A stretch of DNA of 64,000 bases, from assembly GCF_004361815.1 (NCBI RefSeq), contig NZ_SNWA01000001.1, positions 3,596,001-3,660,000 of the forward strand. Direction: 5' to 3'. Origin of the DNA: Paraburkholderia sp. BL10I2N1. GTDB lineage: Bacteria; Pseudomonadota; Gammaproteobacteria; Burkholderiales; Burkholderiaceae. The notes beneath the pieces were generated by a model that did not search any database, was not told the origin of the DNA, and saw only the letters and a list, made by a program, of their open reading frames with translations. This document shows positions 25,324-34,934 of this stretch, in pieces (position 1 is the first letter of the stretch; every line of letters starts with the position of its first letter). Position numbers and translations under genes: made by a program.

Positions 25324-26507
25324 ATGAAACAGCGAAAGGTCATATCGCAGGCAATAGCGATCTCGGCTGGGCTGCCGGATATTTGTTTTGCAACCACTGG
25401 CATTTATGCGACCGGATACGGCACGCGTGAACAAGGGATGGGTAGAGTCGGCATCGCGATCGGCGAGTCGGTGCTCGCGCCGGCAGAAAACCCTGCTGGT
25501 ATCGCATTCTCAGGAGACAGGTTGGACGTCGGTGGGGGCCTGTTATTCATTCAGTCGGGAGCGGTAGACGATGGCGTGTCCTATCACGCGAAGACGGGAA
25601 TTACGCCGATGCCGGAGTTCGGTTATGTAAAGTCGTTGTCGCCTTCGCTCGTGTTCGGCGTGGCATCCTGGGCATCTGGCGCATCGATGAGTTACAGAGC
25701 GCCATACGGGGGCATCCCGGGGAATTCCAATACGTATTCACAAGGTGTCTTCGTACACGTTGCACCGACCGTCGCTTACCGGTTTGGTGCGGAAAAGAAT
25801 CATGCCTTGTCATTGTCGTTCGTCGGGGCACTCTCGACCATCGATGTCGAAGGCGTTCAGGCTCAAACAGGTCTCCCAAATCAGGGGCGTAACTGGAAGC
25901 CCGGCTATGGCTTCAAGATCGGCTGGATGAGCCAGTTTACTTCGCAGTTTTCCATGGGGGCGTCCTACGCATCAAAGATCAGATACCAGCCGTGGGATAA
26001 GTACAGCCACATCTTCGCGGATGGCAGGCGGTTTGAGGAGCCGGAACAGTATGGCGTCGGCATCGCGTTCCGACCGACGCCTAAGTGGTTAATCGGGTTC
26101 GACTGGATCCGTTTCAACTATGGCAACACACATGTGCTCGGCAATCCGGTCAACTTTTCGGTGCCTCTCGGAAACATTAACGGCTGTGGATTCAGTTTTC
26201 GCAATGTCAACGCTTACCGCTTCGGCGTGCAGTACGAGGTGAACGATCGGTTCACTATTCGCGGCGGCTTTGAAATGACCGACTAGGTAGTGTCGGCTGT
26301 CAATACCGGTTTCACGTTTCTTGCACCTACGACGCCTAACCGCACCTACACGCTTGGCGCCACTTATCGGATCGGCAAGCAATCGGAACTGTCGTTTGCT
26401 TATGCAATATCCCGCGTGTGCAGGTCAATGGGACCGCGCAAAGCACAGGGACCAATCCGTATGCGCAGAACAACTTCGTTGCACTCACCTATACGAGCAA
26501 ATTCTGA
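25324..26507 (+). pseudogene. FadL/TodX-type outer-membrane transport protein, broken
   Basis: The product resembles OmpP1/FadL hydrophobic-compound channels ('TTGIYATGYGTREQGMGRVGIAIGESVLAPAENPAGIAF', many amphipathic strands). The frame is open for 320 codons to an in-frame TAG (26284-26286) after 'GGFEMTD'. The same frame then resumes recognisable sequence ('NTGFTFLAPTTPNRTYTLGATYRI...'). A one-base deletion near 26404-26405 moves the true end to another frame ('IPRVQVNGTAQSTGTNPYAQ', then 'FVALTYTSKF', stop at 26505-26507). The final Phe is the barrel-assembly signal. Two lesions make a functional full-length barrel unlikely unless the TAG is read through. Confidence 0.85.
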
Positions 26508-26553
26508 CTTTGCTGGGTAGACCAGACGAGCGCCTGACGCAGATTTGAGCGTC

Positions 26554-26579
26554 GAAGGCGCAAACAGGAAAACGCCTTC
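26554..26579. terminator. hairpin between the FadL remnant and the porin gene
   Basis: GAAGGCG (26554-26560) and CGCCTTC (26573-26579) form a perfect 7-bp stem around an A-rich 12-nt loop, about 50 bp after the FadL remnant. No T-run follows. Confidence 0.4.
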
Positions 26580-26690
26580 TCGGAACCTCATTGCGCAGTG
26601 GAAGTGAGTTCGTTGGGGCGGCGAAAACATACGAGCCTGGCGAGGATGGCGTTACGACAACGTCCGATGCCGGTGCAAAAAGGAGCGGAG

Positions 26691-27869
26691 ATGAAAGTCG
26701 GCGAAAAGTGGCTTATCGCGGTCTGCGTTGGAGGGTGCGTTGGCGTTGCGCACGCGCAGAGTTCTGTCACGCTGTACGGCGTATTTGACCAGGGTGTGCT
26801 GGCGGTGACGAATGTGCACGGCGCGCACGTTTACCAATCGTCGGGCGGCTGGCTGTCAGGTTCGCGATGGGGCTTGCGAGGCGCCGAAGATCTTGGCGGA
26901 GGGGCGCAGGCGATCTTCGTTCTTGAGAACGGCTTCGACGGATCCACCGGAGCCGCACTGCAAGGGGCCCGACAGTTTGGGCGTCAGGCCTACGTGGGAC
27001 TTTCCAACTCGTACGGGAAACTGACGTTTGGTCGGCAATACGACATGGTCGTCGACCATCTTGCTGTTACTGGCATGACGGCGGAAATATGGGGCGGTGC
27101 ATTTGCTTGTAGTCCTGGCGATGTTGACAACCTGTGTAACAGCCGGCGCATGGACAACTCCGTCAAGTATTCCAGCCCGTCGTTTGGCGGCTTTTCATTC
27201 GGCAGTGCCTATAGCTTTGGTGGAGTTCCGGGGGAACTCTCGCGGTCGAGCATCTGGACTGCAGGCGCGGATTACTCGAATGGTTCGTTGACTGGGGGCG
27301 TCGGCTATTTCAATGTGAATAGTCCGAACACAGCCTCTTATGGAGGTGCCGCAGTGTCCGGTACCGCCAACACCTTTACGAATGGTATGAGTTCGTCGCC
27401 GGTCATTAGCGGCTTTGCTTCGGCGAATCGGCAGGAAACGTTAGCAGCTGGCGTGAACTATACGATCGGCTCCAGCACGTTCGGCGCGTCCTACACCTAT
27501 ACCCGTTTCGACGGGCTGGGGACATTTGCCGTGGCAGGCACGCCAGTTCTCAATGGGACTGCGAAGGTACAGAATGCCGAAGCGCGATACTTTATCTACG
27601 TCACACCATTCCTTGTGACGGGAATCGCCTTCCACTACACGGCGGTGGGCGCCGCGGGCAGCATTGCTGGCGCGCGGTACCGGCAGCTGGATCTTGGCGT
27701 CAACTACTATCTGTCCAAACGCACTACGCTTTATGCAGTTTTGGCGATGCAATCTGCAAACGGACAGGACTCGACTGGCAAACCGGCGGTCGCGGCACTG
27801 GCGTTCGTCTCACCGTCTTCATCGAATCACCAGGCCGCCGCGCAGATCGGCATCCGGCATCGATTTTAG
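26691..27869 (+). CDS. Gram-negative porin (OpcP/Omp32-like)
   Basis: This 392-aa trimeric-porin family member has a signal peptide ending near 'GVAHA', then 'QSSVTLYGVFDQGVLAVTNV', the typical betaproteobacterial porin start. Also present are 'GSRWGLRGAEDLGGGAQAIFVLENGF', 'RQAYVGLSNSYGKLTFGRQYD' and the barrel end 'AAQIGIRHRF' with terminal Phe. The start at 26691 is chosen by the signal peptide and AGGAGCGGAG upstream. It probably admits the small aromatic acid substrates of this cluster. This is one of many porin paralogues usual in Burkholderiaceae. Confidence 0.92.
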   Translation: MKVGEKWLIAVCVGGCVGVAHAQSSVTLYGVFDQGVLAVTNVHGAHVYQSSGGWLSGSRWGLRGAEDLGGGAQAIFVLENGFDGSTGAALQGARQFGRQAYVGLSNSYGKLTFGRQYDMVVDHLAVTGMTAEIWGGAFACSPGDVDNLCNSRRMDNSVKYSSPSFGGFSFGSAYSFGGVPGELSRSSIWTAGADYSNGSLTGGVGYFNVNSPNTASYGGAAVSGTANTFTNGMSSSPVISGFASANRQETLAAGVNYTIGSSTFGASYTYTRFDGLGTFAVAGTPVLNGTAKVQNAEARYFIYVTPFLVTGIAFHYTAVGAAGSIAGARYRQLDLGVNYYLSKRTTLYAVLAMQSANGQDSTGKPAVAALAFVSPSSSNHQAAAQIGIRHRF

Positions 27870-28011
27870 GCTGACCGTAATCCAGGCAGGCTGCGCAGGC
27901 GGGGAGAGATGGCAACGGCTGTCTCCCTCGTTGGTCCGACGATGTGGTGGCGTAACTCGCCGCTCAATCGCGGCCAGTGACCGATTCAAATGATGAGGGA
28001 TTGGAGGAGTG

Positions 28012-29346
28012 ATGAATCAGGAACATGTTGACGTCCGGGATTTCCTGGATGCCCAGAAGGGTTGCCGTCTGCAGTGGACGGTTGTGGCGCTCATTTTCGC
28101 GTTCTGTCTCGTCGACGGCTTCGACGCGACCGTGATCGGTTTTCTTGCCCCGGCTATCAAGGCGGAATGGGGATTGTCCCCCGCTGACCTTGCACCTATA
28201 TTTGGTTTCGGAATGGCGGGCCTGCTGGTCGGTGGTTTGATCTGCGGTCCTCTGGCGGACCGCCGTGGTCGCAAGCCGGTAATTGTCGCCGCCGTCGCAT
28301 TTTTTGGCCTGACGACGCTCGGCGCCGCGCTCGTCGATAGCGTCAGGGCGATGGTCGCACTTCGATTTCTGACGGGAATCGGGCTGGGTGGCGCGATGCC
28401 GATTGCGCTGACGCATCTGGCCGAGTTCGCGCCGAGCAACATGCGTGCGCGAATGATGGCGTGGGCGGGCATCGGCTTCACTCTGGGCGGGGCTGCATCA
28501 GGGCAGGTTGCCGCGCATCTTATTTCGCATCTAGGCTGGCGCGGCGTGCTGATATTCGGTGCCGTGCTACCCCTGCTGCTGTGTGTGTTGCTGATTGCGT
28601 TTCTGCCCGAGTCGTTGCGCTACCTCGTCGTTAAAGGCGCTGACGAGTCACGGATCCGCCGGGTCGTTGAGCGGATTGTCCCAGACTTCGCCGGCAAGCT
28701 GATTCACCGTGATGTCGAAGAATCAGGCGGTCACCGTGCGTCGGTTCTGGCGCTGTTCCGACAGAATCTGTTTGCAACGACGGTGCTGATCTGGGCCACG
28801 TACTGTTGCAGTCTCTTCCTGTTTTACCTGATGAGCAGCTGGCTACCGCTTATCCTCAGCACGACAGGGATGACAACGCGACATGCAGCCACTGTCTCGT
28901 CGATCTTCCTGCTTGCGGGCGCGGTTGGCATGCTGATACTTGGCTTTGCGATGGACAGGTTTCGGGGGGAAGTGGTGCTGGGCCTCGCCTACGCGGCTGG
29001 TGCAGTCTTCGTATGGCTGGTCGGGATGTCCGCGGACCCGACGACACTGACTGCGCTAATCGTCTGCTTCGGACTGTCAGTGGGCGGAGCGCAGAGCATC
29101 ATTCCGTCTCTGGTCGCGTCGTGTTATCCAACGCCAACGAGAGCCACGGGGGTCAGTTGGGCGTCTGCGTTTGGCCGGGTGGGCGCATTCATTGGATCGA
29201 TCGCGGGGGGCATTATGTTGAGCTTGCATCTGCCCACCTCGACAATATTTTCACTGATGGCCGTGCCTGCGGTGATTGCGGCAGTTGCCTTGCTGGCATT
29301 AAACAGGAAACGGCATCCGGTGGCGACGCCCGTACTGGGCAAATGA
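28012..29346 (+). CDS. MFS transporter, aromatic acid:H+ symporter type
   Basis: This 444-aa, 12-TM major facilitator resembles the AAHS family (PcaK/BenK/MhpT). It shows 'LVDGFDATVIGFLAPAIKAEWGLSP' in TM1, the D-R-x-G-R-K loop signature 'GPLADRRGRKP' between TM2 and TM3, and 'FLTGIGLGGAMPIALTHLAEFAP'. AAHS proteins import hydroxybenzoates and related acids. The ATG at 28012 follows GGAGGAG. It ends the + strand catabolic block. The exact substrate is unknown. Confidence 0.9.
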   Translation: MNQEHVDVRDFLDAQKGCRLQWTVVALIFAFCLVDGFDATVIGFLAPAIKAEWGLSPADLAPIFGFGMAGLLVGGLICGPLADRRGRKPVIVAAVAFFGLTTLGAALVDSVRAMVALRFLTGIGLGGAMPIALTHLAEFAPSNMRARMMAWAGIGFTLGGAASGQVAAHLISHLGWRGVLIFGAVLPLLLCVLLIAFLPESLRYLVVKGADESRIRRVVERIVPDFAGKLIHRDVEESGGHRASVLALFRQNLFATTVLIWATYCCSLFLFYLMSSWLPLILSTTGMTTRHAATVSSIFLLAGAVGMLILGFAMDRFRGEVVLGLAYAAGAVFVWLVGMSADPTTLTALIVCFGLSVGGAQSIIPSLVASCYPTPTRATGVSWASAFGRVGAFIGSIAGGIMLSLHLPTSTIFSLMAVPAVIAAVALLALNRKRHPVATPVLGK

Positions 29347-29773
29347 GTCGAGTCCCGCGATGGACGCGGGCGATCGGCGGCCGGCGTCATTCGCCGCGGT
29401 GCTGGTCAAATGCGCCCATCCTCGAACCGGCTGGAGATTGCGTTCACCCTCGGAACGGTCGTCGAAGAACGGGGCCGTGAGGAGGTTGCTCGCGGGCGCG
29501 CTGGCAGCGCGGGGATCGATTCCGCACTGTAAAGACGAACAGATTTCGCGTTGCTGCTACGGGGAACGGGACACCTGCGGTCGCGTCCCGATCTATTGTC
29601 CGTTCCAGTGCCCCCGTCTCCCGCGATGTATCGCGCCAGTGACCATGCTTCATCGGAATCGGCGCGTTACCAGCACCGCTCGGTCAGCGATCGAGGCATG
29701 GTCGGGACCACTGCGAACTCGTCGGGCAAGGGGAGGAGTGACGCCAGGGAAGCCGCCGCCCCATTCGGATGTG
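29347..29773. other. intergenic stretch without a recognisable gene
   Basis: This interval of about 430 bp between the MFS gene and the IS left end has several overlapping open frames in high-GC sequence. None shows a family pattern, a good ribosome-binding site or a clear repeat. I see nothing supportable in it. Confidence 0.5.
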
Positions 29774-29913
29774 TTAAGGCAACGCTGAACAAGCTGCTGA
29801 ATTTGCGGCGTGTCCGCTATTTGAAGGCGGTTCACTCATGAAGCCGAGCTTCACTCCTTGGTTTTTGGCCCTCACGGGCCTTGCATGCGGGCTTTTCGCC
29901 CGCCTTTCGCCCA

Positions 29914-30894
29914 TTAAGGGCGTACCTGTGCCATCAATCGCTTGCGCGACAGATAGACGTTGGCCAGGGCCAAGGCCACGAATGCGCGGTTCGCATTCTT
30001 TGCCAGACCGCGATAGCGCACCTTCGTGAATCCCCACAGACGCTTGACGACCGCAAACACATGCTCGACCCGCGCCCTGATCCTCGACTTGTTGCGATTC
30101 TTGCCGCGCGCCACTTCGTCGACTTCGCCTGCACGACGCGTACGCTGATTGGTAAAGTCGCGTGCCTTCGGTGCCTTGCTGCGGATCAGCGCCTTCTGGC
30201 TCGCATAGGCGCTGTCGCCATAGACGCGTCGCTCCTGGCCGTGCAGCAATTGCGGCAGCGGGTGCTTGTCATGCACGTTGGCCGGCGTGAGCACCGCGCT
30301 ATGCGTCAGACCGGTTTGGCTGTCCACGCCGATATGCAGCTTTGCGCCGAAATACCATCGTTTTCCCTTGCGCGTCTGATGCATCTCAGGGTCGCGGGCC
30401 TTCTGCTCGTTCTTGGTCGAGCTCGGCGCGCCGATCAGGGTGGCATCTACGATGGTGCCACTGTTGAGCTTCATGCCACTGACTTGCAGAACCCGGCCCA
30501 CTTCGGCGAGCAGCTGCTCACCCAGTTTGTCGCGCTCCAGCAAGCGCCGGAACTTGAGCAGCGTCGTCGCGTCCGGCACCGCTTCGCAGCCCAGATCAAT
30601 GCCCACAAAGCGACGCAGACTGGTGCTGTCATACAGCGCTTCTTCGCACGCAAAGTCAGCCAGGTTGAACCAGTGCTGGATAAAGTGAATCCGCAGCATG
30701 CGCTCGAGGCCAATCGGCGGTCGGCCGTTGCCGCGCTTCGGGTAATACGGCTCGACTACCGCGCACAATCCGGCCCACGGCACGATCGCATTCATCGCGT
30801 CGAGAAACTCGTCCCGACGCGTGCGTTTGCGTCGGGTCTCGAATCCCGCACCTTGACCTTGATCTGCGGCCATCGCGAGCGTCTGTTGCTTCAT
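29914..30894 (-). CDS. IS5-family transposase
   Basis: This 326-aa DDE transposase is of the IS5 group. It has the N-terminal DUF772-like domain ('GNGRPPIGLERMLRIHFIQHWFNLADFACEEALYDS', 'FVGIDLGCEAVPDATTLLKFRRLLE'), 'GTIVDATLI' with the first catalytic Asp, 'VYGDSAYASQKA' with the second, and the C-terminal 'RARVEHVFAVVKRLWGFTKVRYRGLAKN' with the Glu. The start at 30894 (MKQQTLAM) is preferred to a longer frame opening at 31077, which is antisense to the IS110 fragment. It looks intact. Confidence 0.9.
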   Translation of the reverse strand: MKQQTLAMAADQGQGAGFETRRKRTRRDEFLDAMNAIVPWAGLCAVVEPYYPKRGNGRPPIGLERMLRIHFIQHWFNLADFACEEALYDSTSLRRFVGIDLGCEAVPDATTLLKFRRLLERDKLGEQLLAEVGRVLQVSGMKLNSGTIVDATLIGAPSSTKNEQKARDPEMHQTRKGKRWYFGAKLHIGVDSQTGLTHSAVLTPANVHDKHPLPQLLHGQERRVYGDSAYASQKALIRSKAPKARDFTNQRTRRAGEVDEVARGKNRNKSRIRARVEHVFAVVKRLWGFTKVRYRGLAKNANRAFVALALANVYLSRKRLMAQVRP

Positions 30895-30954
30895 CGTCTT
30901 TTGCCTTATCCGTTGCTTGCGAGCTCTATAACGCTTGAAACGTACGAACGGTGG

Positions 30955-31321
30955 ACTGATATTGTTGAGCGCCACGGCGGCTGTCGCGACGATGGGCGAC
31001 GCGAAGGCCTTTCGCTCAGGACGGGAATTCGCCGCCTGGCTCGGTCTGGTGCCCAAACAAACCGGCTCTGGCGGCAAGGTTCAGTTGCTGGGCATCAGCA
31101 AGAGAGGCGTCACGTATCTGCGCACGCTGCTGATCCACGGGGCTCGTAGCGTGCTACGACATCCAGACAGGGCCGGCGCATGGGTTGAGCAGCTCGGCAA
31201 ACGCCGACCGTTCAACGTGGTAATCGTGGCTCTAGCCAACAAGATCGCAAGAACCATTTGGGCACTTCTCGCCCACGACAGGCAGTACGGCAGAGAGTAC
31301 GTAAGCTCGAAACCTCATTAA
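30955..31321 (+). pseudogene. IS110/IS116/IS902-family transposase, 3' fragment
   Basis: About 120 codons match the C-terminal transposase_20 domain: 'LLSATAAVATMGDAKAFRSGREFAAWLGLVPKQTGSGGKVQLLGISKRGVTYLRTLLIHGARSVLR' (key block GREFAAWLGLVPKQ...GISKRG..YLR..L). The N-terminal DEDD-type catalytic domain is absent. The first codons at 30935 belong to the neighbouring IS sequence. The roughly 300 bp after it (to 31624) have no clear gene and may be IS110 3' non-coding DNA. Confidence 0.85.
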
Positions 31322-31747
31322 AGAATTTGCGTTACAAAGAAGCTGTTCTCACAGGTGGCACTTTGACAGGTTGCGTTGGCAATCGTGTGTAATGACAAGA
31401 TAGGTCGGACCGGGACTCCCTAAACCTGGGTATGACGAAGAGCCTTGAGCTCGACACGGAAATGAGGTGGGAGTCAGCGGATTTCATCGGGGCCCGCAGC
31501 CGAATGATTGGCTGCAACAGGCCGGATATAAAGCAGCAACCGCCCCATCAAGTCGACCACACGAAAAACCTTCGCAAAAAGGGAGGCGTCCATATAAAGT
31601 CATACTGCCTTAATCAGCGTTGCCTTAATCCGAAGCTACGGATGCAGTGAGCGCGGCCGTGAGGATGCGGTCGTTACTCGATCGCATTCGCTTTTCAGCT
31701 CCGGCTTGAAACCTGTGCTGTCTCAGATCGATGATGTTCACTCGGCA

Positions 31748-32616
31748 TCAGGCGTGAATCCGCATCGACAAGTCGATAGCGCGAACATGCTTGGTAAGCG
31801 CACCACTCGAAATACGATCCACGCCTGTAGCGGCGATTGCGCGCAGGGAATCCAGGTCAACGCCGCCGGACACCTCCAGAACCGCGCGACCGCCGTTCAC
31901 GATGAAGGGGTGTGACATGTCGTCGAGGCTGAAGCCATCAGGAGGATGCATTCTGGCCCCGCGCCCAGCGCCTCCTGGAGCTCGATGAGGTTCTCCACTT
32001 CGATCTGGATGCTGATGTTCCCTCCCAGACTTTTTGCTTGCTCGAGCGCCCGGCGCACCCCGCCTGCAGCAGCGATGTGATTCTCTTTGATCAAGATGCC
32101 GTCCCACAGCGCCATGCGATGGTTTAATCCGCCTCCGACGCGCACGGCATACTTCTGCGCTTGTCGAAGTCCTGGGAGCGTCTTCCGTGTGTCGAGAATC
32201 GCACACCCTTTGGAATTGGGCGAAACGCCCGAAATTTTGTCGACGTAGCGACGAGTCAAGGTGGCTACGCCGGATAGCATTTGCAGGAAGTTCAGTGCTG
32301 ATCGCTCTGCAGACAGTCAGACAGTAGGGGCTCTTGCGTCGCCGCTGATGCGACACACGACCGAGTTAGCTTTAACTGGTGCGCCTTCGTGAACAAGCCA
32401 TTCAATTTGCGCGTCGGTGTCCAGCCTTGCCATGCAAGCTGCGAACCAGGACTGGCCGGCAATTACTCCGTCTTCTTTGGCCGTCACAAAGGCTTGTACG
32501 CGTTTCCTGGGCGGCACGAGTCGCGCGGTCCAGTCCCCACGGCCGATATCCTCGCGGAGCGCATCTTCGACTTTGCGCTCTAGCGCCTGCTGCAGAGTTT
32601 CGTTGCACTCGAACAT
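31748..32616 (-). pseudogene. nadC: nicotinate-nucleotide (quinolinate) pyrophosphorylase, broken
   Basis: Reading from 32616, 'LREDIGRGDWTARLVPP', 'FVTAKEDGVIAGQSWF' and then 'SALNFLQMLSGVATLTRRYVD', 'ILDTRKTLPGLRQAQKYAVRVGGGLNHR' and 'ILIKENHIAAAGGVRRAL' are classic NadC blocks. A 9-bp insertion made of a near-tandem ACTGTCTG repeat introduces an in-frame TGA near 32317. A one-base deletion near 31940 then shifts the end, where 'GFSLDDM', 'NGGRAVLEVSGGVDLDSLRAIAATGVDRISSGALT' and 'AIDLSMRI' finish the protein in another frame. A functional NadC must be encoded elsewhere. Confidence 0.88.
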
Positions 32617-32929
32617 CTTTTCTCCATACGGTGCGCCATCGGCGCCCGGCACCCACGCTGTTGTGGGGCACGTAGGTCGACGGGACGAGGAGTTTCGGGC
32701 AACTGCACCATGCCGTCAGATCGGCCCTGACTGTCGTGCTGGCATTCAGATGTTTGCACAGTGCGACGACGGTGGGGATCCCGGATGGCTAATAGCTGCC
32801 ACCGGGCGTTTCGTGGAGTACCCGGAGCATTCCCTCCGCGAAAGGCCCGGTGACGCCTTTAAAATCTTCCCTCGTCAGGCATTGCAACCCCGCGGCTAGG
32901 ATCTAGCAACACATGCACGGACGCTGCCA

Positions 32930-33181
32930 TCACGCCGCAGCACACCACGAAGCGTTCATCGCCGGTCGTTCGATATCGGGCGGGAACACACGCCACGCAC
33001 CGTCATCATGGAGGAAGAAGTAGATTGTCAAAGCGCCTGATGGTCGCAGTGCTTCCACGCAGATATACCGTCCCCGATTGGAAGGCATCCGACCAAACTC
33101 GGTGACTCGGGCCGGCATCGCCGGAGTCGGCCCAAGCCACTTTTTGACCAGTGAGCGCAAAGGTCTGTCTATCGTACCCAT
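32930..33181 (-). CDS. small protein of unknown function, 83 aa
   Basis: This 83-aa protein has an unmistakable relative at 56798-57046 (82 aa). The shared blocks are K-W-L-x-P-T-P-A near residues 14-21, F-F-x-H-D-D-G-x-W-x-V-x-P-P around 55-68 and R-P-x-M near the end. GGAG lies upstream of the start in both. I do not recognise the family. The surrounding interval (32653-33389) otherwise holds only weak, unrecognised frames. Confidence 0.6.
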   Translation of the reverse strand: MGTIDRPLRSLVKKWLGPTPAMPARVTEFGRMPSNRGRYICVEALRPSGALTIYFFLHDDGAWRVFPPDIERPAMNASWCAAA

Positions 33182-33389
33182 CGACTTCTCCTTCTACTTT
33201 TCCAGCACTGATGCAGCCAGCGACATAAACTTTCGAACAACGAGTCTGATGTCAGAGGTGACTCAATTTCATTCCGAGCCCCTGAGTACACGGACGAGGC
33301 CGCCATTGGAGCGAAAACAGAGCGGTGCTCCATTCCGCTCAGCGCCTTCCGGCATAAGCGGTGATTCAATTCCGCCGTTGTAGCGACTG

Positions 33390-34811
33390 TCAGGTATCCA
33401 GCGCAGGCGTCACACTTATGCTGGAAGGCATTGCACCGTATACGAGAGCCGCAGTAAGCAACAAGGCAGCTCCGATGGCGATGAACATGGCATCGTATGT
33501 GCCTGACCATTGCTGGATAAGGCCTGCAAGTAAAGGTCCTAACATCGCTCCCACCCGCGACAATCCGAGAAAAATGCCGACACCTGTCCCCCGGATCTCA
33601 GTGGGATACATTGCGGCAACCAGATTGTTGAGAACTATCTGGGATCCAACTACGAACGCCCCCGCCGCGGCTACCGCAATGATGGTCGTCGTGTGATTAT
33701 GAGATCGTGCTAACACCCATATGGCTGCCGCACCAAGTACGAAGCTTATGGCGACGACGCGTCGGCGATCGCCTGACCGGTCTGCCGCGAAGCCCGCCAG
33801 GAGGCCGCCTAGAACAGCCATTGCAGCGAGCAGGGACCCGTAAGCAAAGCTTGCCGACAGGTTTTCGCCACGCTTGAGCATGATGGTCGGGAGCCAGCCG
33901 GAGAGGCCGTAAGCCGAAAACAGGCTGAGTGCGCCCGCGCAACAGCAACTGACAGTCCGGACCCAGTAATCGCGTGAGAAGAGCACGCGCGCTGAACCGC
34001 GGTGCTCGATCGCGGGCGGCACGTACAACTGCGCCGACTCGTAGCGCTGCGCGCGATCAGGACGGATCTTTCCGAGCAATGCCTTCAGTTCCGACCAGCG
34101 GGCGCGGCTCGCAAGGTAGTGGGGCGACTCTGGAAGCCAATGGATGAGCACCGTAAGCGAGAGCAGCGCTGCGCCGGCGTAGTACAAGCTCTGCCAGCCG
34201 AAACGGGGTGTGAGCCATGCCGCGACAATGCCGGCCGATGACGCGCCTGCGAGCCAGCCGAGCGAAAAGAACCACGCGGTGAAAACGTTCGACACACGCG
34301 CCGGCGCAATTTCATTGATATAGGTGATGGCGATCGGCATGAGCAGGCCAAGTGCAAGGCCCATGACCACACGCAGCGCGACATATGAGAAGAAGTCATG
34401 CGCTGCGACAGCGATCGCGAGGCTCATGATGCCGGATGCCCAGCACCCGAGAAGAAGCACCTTTCTGCGGCCAAGGCGGTCGCCTAACAGTCCTGAAACG
34501 GTCGATCCTGCTGCGAAGCCTGCCAGTCCGCTGGAGAGAAGTACACCGATTTCACCCGGTGACAGGCGCCATAGCTCAGTGACCGAATGGACGATGTAGG
34601 CAGCGTTGTAAAGGTCGTAGCCATCAGCCAGAAGTATCAGCGATATCAACAGGCCCAGCCAGATGTGGAAGGGTCGGAGGGGCGCGTTGTCGATCTCCTG
34701 CCTTACGTCAAGGCGGCCCGAGGAGTTCCACACCGCGCTTGCACGGGGCGCCTCAAGGTCAACGTCGGGTAATGACGCAAGAGCCATTGTGTCATTCAGC
34801 TTGGCCTTCAT
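33390..34811 (-). CDS. MFS transporter
   Basis: This 473-aa major facilitator has 12 predicted TM segments. 'LILLADGYDLYNAAYIVHSV' is TM1, 'GLLGDRLGRRKVLLLGCW' is the TM2-TM3 signature loop, and 'VVMGLALGLLMPIAITYINEIAP' and 'LPESPHYLASRARWSEL' follow. It belongs to the metabolite/aromatic-acid symporter group. The start at 34811 has GGGAGA upstream. It is the last gene of the six-gene minus-strand unit, 123 bp after the OCD-family gene, and presumably imports the pathway substrate. Confidence 0.9.
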   Translation of the reverse strand: MKAKLNDTMALASLPDVDLEAPRASAVWNSSGRLDVRQEIDNAPLRPFHIWLGLLISLILLADGYDLYNAAYIVHSVTELWRLSPGEIGVLLSSGLAGFAAGSTVSGLLGDRLGRRKVLLLGCWASGIMSLAIAVAAHDFFSYVALRVVMGLALGLLMPIAITYINEIAPARVSNVFTAWFFSLGWLAGASSAGIVAAWLTPRFGWQSLYYAGAALLSLTVLIHWLPESPHYLASRARWSELKALLGKIRPDRAQRYESAQLYVPPAIEHRGSARVLFSRDYWVRTVSCCCAGALSLFSAYGLSGWLPTIMLKRGENLSASFAYGSLLAAMAVLGGLLAGFAADRSGDRRRVVAISFVLGAAAIWVLARSHNHTTTIIAVAAAGAFVVGSQIVLNNLVAAMYPTEIRGTGVGIFLGLSRVGAMLGPLLAGLIQQWSGTYDAMFIAIGAALLLTAALVYGAMPSSISVTPALDT

Positions 34812-34934
34812 TCTTTGTCTCCCACGTAATATGAACGGTAGATGTAGTTTTATGAGCCCCAGCGCGATGGATGCGCCGGGCGGCCCGAGGCGCGGTCCAT
34901 CAGACAAACCCGGAATGGCGACGCCGCGGGCGAA

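Larger units (their letters stand above)
29778..31624. mobile_element. IS5-family-like element with TTAA duplications, interrupted by IS110 sequence
   Basis: The left end TTAA|GGCAACGCTGA (29774-29788) and right end TCAGCGTTGCC|TTAA (31614-31628) are perfect inverted copies. Allowing mismatches, the arms extend to GGCAACGCTGAnnAAG. IS5-family elements duplicate YTAR targets, so TTAA fits. Inside are the minus-strand IS5-type transposase (29914-30894) and, on the + strand, the 3' part of an IS110-type transposase (30955-31321). At 1847 bp it is longer than a normal IS5 unit, so a second insertion or rearrangement lies between the transposase and the right end. Confidence 0.6.

Noticed and set aside
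29881..31149. 422-codon + strand protein
   Set aside because: It is antisense to the IS5 transposase and has no recognisable domain.
32740..32899. Small gene between nadC and the 83-aa protein
   Set aside because: Open frames exist on both strands but no start signal, family pattern or conservation could be seen.
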